Of a stretch of DNA of 64,000 nucleotides, positions 63,758 to 64,000 are shown in pieces. How positions within the stretch are numbered: position 1 is the first letter of the stretch; every line of letters starts with the position of its first letter. The notes under the pieces were generated by a model. That model was given only the letters and a program-made list of their open reading frames with translations. It was not told the origin of the DNA and made no database searches. The stretch covers positions 1-64,000 of the forward strand of contig NZ_CALBWS010000013.1 in assembly GCF_937468385.1 (NCBI RefSeq). Reading direction: 5' to 3'. The stretch comes from Neobacillus rhizosphaerae. Lineage in GTDB: Bacteria > Bacillota > Bacilli > Bacillales > Cytobacillaceae. The translations under genes were made by a program, and so were the position numbers.

Positions 63758-64000
63758 TTATAGTACTTTTTTCCGTAATGCAGATGCGGCTTTTACATGA
63801 TCTAATGCCTTGTGTAAATCATTAAGAAGGTCATCTTTATCTTCAAGCCCGCAACTTAGGCGAACTAACCCGTCGGTCACCCCTAATTCAATTCGTCCTT
63901 TTTCAGGGATTACGGCATGAGACATGGTGAACGGATAAGATAATATGGATTCTACCCCGCCTAAACTCACGGCGACTATCGGAATGGTCACATGGGCAAA
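63758..64000 (-). CDS. 3' end of a trans-sulfuration PLP enzyme (cystathionine gamma-synthase/lyase type)
   Basis: The frame runs off the window edge. The visible 80 residues are the C-terminus of the Cys/Met metabolism family: VAVSLGGVESILSYPFTMSH, IELGVTDGLVRLSCGLED, and LLNDLHKALDHV. Which member (MetI, MccB, methionine gamma-lyase) cannot be told. It is 17 bases upstream of the desulfhydrase-like gene, so the two are in one operon. Confidence 0.9.
   Translation of the reverse strand, partial: FAHVTIPIVAVSLGGVESILSYPFTMSHAVIPEKGRIELGVTDGLVRLSCGLEDKDDLLNDLHKALDHVKAASALRKKVL

Overview
The window is low-GC Firmicute DNA from an endospore-forming Bacillaceae bacterium (Bacillus/Neobacillus-like). 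The evidence is the B. subtilis-like gene order tsaE-tsaB-rimI-tsaD / ydiF / moaC-rex / ydiK-ydiL / groES-groEL, a gerA-type germinant-receptor operon, a CIRCE element, TTG and GTG starts behind strong Shine-Dalgarno sites, and yhb-type bactofilin genes.

1-13926 is chromosomal backbone. It holds the end of a tRNA cluster (initiator Met, Asp), the t6A operon, a DnaA-box cluster, an ABC-F ATPase, moaC-rex, a bactofilin operon with an MFS exporter (at the place where B. subtilis has tatAy-tatCy), ydiKL and the heat-shock operon groESL.

13927 to at least 56924 is an accessory region built at the 3' end of groEL. The last 16 bases of groEL recur at 21003, 27410, 53369 and 56909, each time preceded by a conserved arm region. 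I read this as at least four tandem integrative islands with decayed tyrosine integrases. Island 1 (13927-21018) carries an integrase pseudogene and a Lamassu/ABC-3C-like three-gene defence operon. Island 2 (21019-27425) carries an unknown protein, a DEDDh exonuclease-BRCT fusion and an RND efflux pump. Island 3 (27426-53384) carries a ger operon, a c-di-GMP-I-type riboswitch in front of a 2848-residue Rhs/YD-repeat toxin with its immunity gene, and a graveyard of displaced Rhs tips with immunity genes. An IS110 element with a candidate bridge RNA, broken serine recombinases and a damaged D-serine utilisation locus (dsdA intact) lie among them. Island 4 (53385-56924) carries YitT, GNAT and TfoX-C-like genes. 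Just beyond it, an IS1595-family element with a passenger membrane-protein gene has inserted with an 8-bp target duplication into another integrase-associated end.

58616-64000 is again ordinary chromosome: an HxlR regulator, a Bacillaceae intergenic repeat, a thioredoxin-like gene, and a minus-strand amino-acid cluster (LysP-like permease, PatB-type C-S lyase, D-cysteine desulfhydrase-like enzyme, and the 3' end of a trans-sulfuration enzyme running off the window).

All functional calls rest on reading motifs and gene order. No database search was possible.
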